Positions 61,501 through 64,000 of a stretch of DNA of 64,000 bases are shown here, piece after piece. Below the pieces are notes generated by a model. That model ran no database searches and was not told the origin of the DNA. It saw only the letters and a program-made list of their open reading frames with translations. The stretch spans positions 15,618,001-15,682,000 of the forward strand of contig CM065384.1 in the NCBI GenBank assembly GCA_033060915.1, read 5' to 3'. Position 1 is the first letter of the stretch. Every line of letters begins with the position of its first letter. This DNA is from Euryodendron excelsum (lineage: Eukaryota > Streptophyta > Magnoliopsida > Ericales > Pentaphylacaceae). The position numbers and the translations under genes were made by a program.

Positions 61501-63233
61501 GTTTCCAAAACCTCCTATTTTCTACATCAAAACTATATATGTATATTTCAAAAACCTCTTCTTTATGTCAAAACTATAGTCTTCCAAATCCAGGGTTTCT
61601 AAAACTCTACCTTTCAAATCCTTACCAAATCCAGTCTCCAATTTAGGAAATTAGATTCTATCCTCCGTTTTTGAAAACAAAATCAAAACATCTCTTTTTA
61701 GAGACAAAATCAAATCCCTTGTTTTAGGAAATAGGAATCTCAATCCTTCCAAACCCAAAACTTTCCTAATTCAACTCCTTCCTAATCTAGTACTTTCCTA
61801 AACCTTAAGTTTCCTAAACTTAAACTTTTAAATCTTTCCTTAAACTTTAAGCTTTTAAACCTTTCTTAATTCCACCCCTTTCCAAATCTTAACTTTCCCA
61901 AATCTAAGTTTTCAAACCCTTCTTAAATTCAAAACCTTTCCTAATTTCAAGAATTCTAAAACTTAAACTTAGAATCTTTTTAATATTCTAAACTTCCCTA
62001 AACTTCAAATCTTTCCAAATCTAAAGCTTTCTAAATTCAAAACTTTCCAACTTTCAAAACTTTCCTATTTCAAAACATTCCAATTTCAAAACTTTCTTAA
62101 AACGAAAATCTTTCCAATTTCAAAACTTTCTTAAAACGAAATGTTTCCTATTTCAAAACTTTCTTAATCCAACACTTTCCTAAATTGAAACATTCCTAAA
62201 ACGAAACTTTCCGAAAATGACACTTTCCTATTTTGAAACTTTCCTAAATCGAACCCTTCCTGAATTCAATCTTTTTTCGATCTTCCAAGTCCAACTTTCG
62301 AGTCAAGTCTTTCTTAATCTTGAGTCCTTTCTAAATCCTACCTTCCTAGGTCTAGGGTCTCTATTCTTCCATTTCAAATTCCAATCTTCTATTCCAAATT
62401 CCAATTCAATTTCTTTTTCTAATCAAACCTTTTATTTTCTATCAAACTCTTATCCGAACTACGACTAACTTGATTCCTCAAAAATGATACGTAGGCAACT
62501 CTCATGGGTGCGGTCACAACCTTTTTCCAGTCTCTAATTTCCTAATCTCTTCCGAGTTTCCAATTCCAAATTTCTATTTCCAAATCTCTATTTCCAATTT
62601 CTAAAACTTTCTAATCTATCTTTTCAAATCCCCTTTCTAAAATCAAATCAATTTCCTTTCAAATCTATTTTCTAACTCTCTTTTTCTTTTGCATTTACAT
62701 ATCATGCATCATTCTTTTCAAAATTATTTTTTTAAAGTGGATAGGATTGAACATTTGTTATTTGAAGACTGTCATAGGTGAATTTAGGGTAATAGATATA
62801 TAGGTACCGCAAGGGCGGGGTAGGGTGATGAGTTAGTACGTTTTCCCTACGCGTAACCAACCTCCGAATCTAGAATCACTGTTTTCAAAGACTAAAATGG
62901 AGTTTATGTTCAAAAGGGCTTAATTATTTTCTAAAGGTTGCCAAACAACTTGTTTTCCTAAAAACCCTCTCTTGAGGAAGTATTTTTTTAAAATCATTTT
63001 CAAAAACTCTAAGTGTGTTCCTCGGATTGTGCTTAGTTTTTAGGTGACCTAACTCACCTTAATCAAGTTAGGTGGCGACTCCAAATATTTTTCAAAAGCC
63101 CTTTGTTCAAATAAATTTTCAATTCAAGCATAGTCGTATTCATTCTTCTAGGAGGATGAGTTCTAACAAGAGAGTATAGTGTTTTTCCCGCTTGTGTGTG
63201 TATTCCTTGAGTGCGAAAAATCTGGGCACGAGA
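58523..63233 (+). mobile_element. Element D 3' LTR
   Basis: Collinear with the D 5' LTR. Array I 58715-58835 (three units), array II 59123-59225, palindrome 60017-60037, a weakened TATA box (GATAAATA at 60092), U5 box 62486, hairpin 63047-63073. It ends GGGCACGAGA before the TSD. One of the two GGCGCC blocks of the 5' LTR (around 48055-48080) is missing here. Confidence 0.9.
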
Positions 63234-63238
63234 CCTTG
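63234..63238 (+). other. TSD of element D (right copy)
   Basis: CCTTG, identical to 46479-46483. The homologue at 20-50 (CCCTTGTTAACCTAG) shows the empty site. Confidence 0.85.
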
Positions 63239-63916
63239 TTATCTGAAATCCAAACCCATCCCCCCACACTGAGGTAGACAGATAATTGAGGACTCAACAA
63301 AGAATGTCACTCATCCTCCATCAAGCTAAAGTAACATGAAGGCTCTATGGATCAAGTAATCTAGTTCAAAATGAAGAGGGGCCCTCATTTTATTCCCTAT
63401 ATAGTAAAAAAATAACTCTTGTCAAAACTGTTGAGTCGGTTATCTTTCTTTTCAAGAAAACCCCAACCTAGGGATCATCGCACACAATGGGTTAAGACGA
63501 GACACTAAGGAATATATCTGAGAGAAAGGAGTTGTGTAAGTAAAAGAGAGAGAGAGAGAGAGAAGGAAGAAAAAGGAAAGTAAAAGGAAGGAGTTGTTAA
63601 GGGGCAAGCTGCCTTAGAAAAAGGGAGAAGGGGGGGGGGGGGGGGGGGGGGCAGTATACTAAAGGCAAGAATGGTGGTCATTTCATACCATCTTGGAAAG
63701 CATATAGTAAAGGCAAAAATGAAAATCCAATGCTAATCCTAGGCAATAAATAAGCTTAGTAAAAGCAATAGGTTCGAGCCTTTGCCTTTTCTTGCAAAAA
63801 TCTAAAACCATGGCCTACATTATAACCCTATTAAAGTCCACTCTGATTGAGAAGATATTGTTTGATCTAAATGAGTTAAATGTGTTGCTGAGCAAAGGAA
63901 GGATAGTAAGAGATCA
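63239..63916 (+). mobile_element. Internal region of the downstream outer copy, second part
   Basis: Collinear with about bases 33-735, including (AG)n at 63545-63562, a 22-base poly-G at 63630-63651 and GGCCTACATTATAACC at 63812. The match breaks off after AGAGATCA. Confidence 0.8.
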
Positions 63917-64000
63917 TGGAACACCCTAAATTTTTTTTACCGTATTACATCCCTATTAAAAAGGTTTGAGTTTTTTTTTCGTATTTTTGATTAAACAAGA
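63917..64000 (+). mobile_element. Start of a further insertion (probable LTR, partial)
   Basis: Homology to the window start ends after AGAGATCA and new sequence begins TGGAACACCCTAAATTTT, an LTR-like TG start. The other end and TSD lie outside the window, so the type is open. Confidence 0.4.

Larger units (their letters stand above)
46484..63233 (+). mobile_element. Element D: complete gag-less, pol-less LTR retrotransposon
   Basis: A 16.75-kb element with a 5' LTR (46484-51296, 4,813 bp), PBS (51299-51317), 7.2-kb internal region, PPT (58506-58522) and 3' LTR (58523-63233, 4,711 bp), bounded by a perfect TSD. It has every cis signal needed for reverse transcription and integration but no capsid, protease, reverse transcriptase or integrase motif. 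It therefore looks like a non-autonomous member of the same family. It is inserted in the internal region of a close relative. Confidence 0.85.

Overview
This window is plant nuclear heterochromatin made almost entirely of nested Ty3/gypsy LTR retrotransposons of one large-LTR family. I see no host gene, tRNA, rRNA or CRISPR array. The plant origin rests on several signs: LTRs of 4.1-5.3 kb that start TGTAAGCACC and end in GCGACA or GCGCAACA, a primer-binding site (PBS) of the type TGGCGACTCCACTGGGGAC, purine tracts before the 3' LTRs, a Tat/Ogre-like Gag, and an antisense plant-mobile-domain-like gene. The species cannot be told from this sequence.

Layout, from the outermost element inwards. 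Bases 1-4484 are the 3' internal part of one copy and end in a polypurine tract. An LTR follows (4485-6104, continuing at 40870-43374). It leads directly into a PBS and a second internal region (43375-46483, continuing at 63239-63916), so the outer element looks like a tandem LTR-internal-LTR-internal structure. A solo LTR of another, Tekay/Del-like family (F, 6105-7101 + 39262-40864, target-site duplication (TSD) AGAAT) sits inside that LTR. Element A (7102-39256, TSD AAACA) sits inside F. A has both ~5-kb LTRs, a PBS, a leader, a broken gag (18425-19427) and a decayed, spliced antisense gene (26671-28517), but no pol. A itself contains solo LTR B on the minus strand (11768-16646, TSD ATGGC), a truncated minus-strand element C (about 19428-25053) and solo LTR J (29792-34152, TSD ACAGT/ACGGT). 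Element D (46484-63233, TSD CCTTG) is inserted in the outer internal region. It is structurally complete (two LTRs, PBS, PPT) but has no gag or pol. A further insertion appears to begin at 63917.

How the parts work together: each LTR has a U3 with two arrays of short hairpin-forming repeats, GGCGCCACT palindromes, a TATAAATA box, a very long low-complexity U5, and a conserved hairpin followed by a PBS look-alike near its end. No reverse transcriptase, integrase or protease is encoded anywhere, so any movement of D or A would have needed proteins supplied in trans. Where the original residue can be judged, nonsense codons in gag and the antisense gene fit C-to-T change, as expected in long-methylated DNA. 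Element limits come from TG/CA ends and TSDs read by eye; LTR divergences were not computed.
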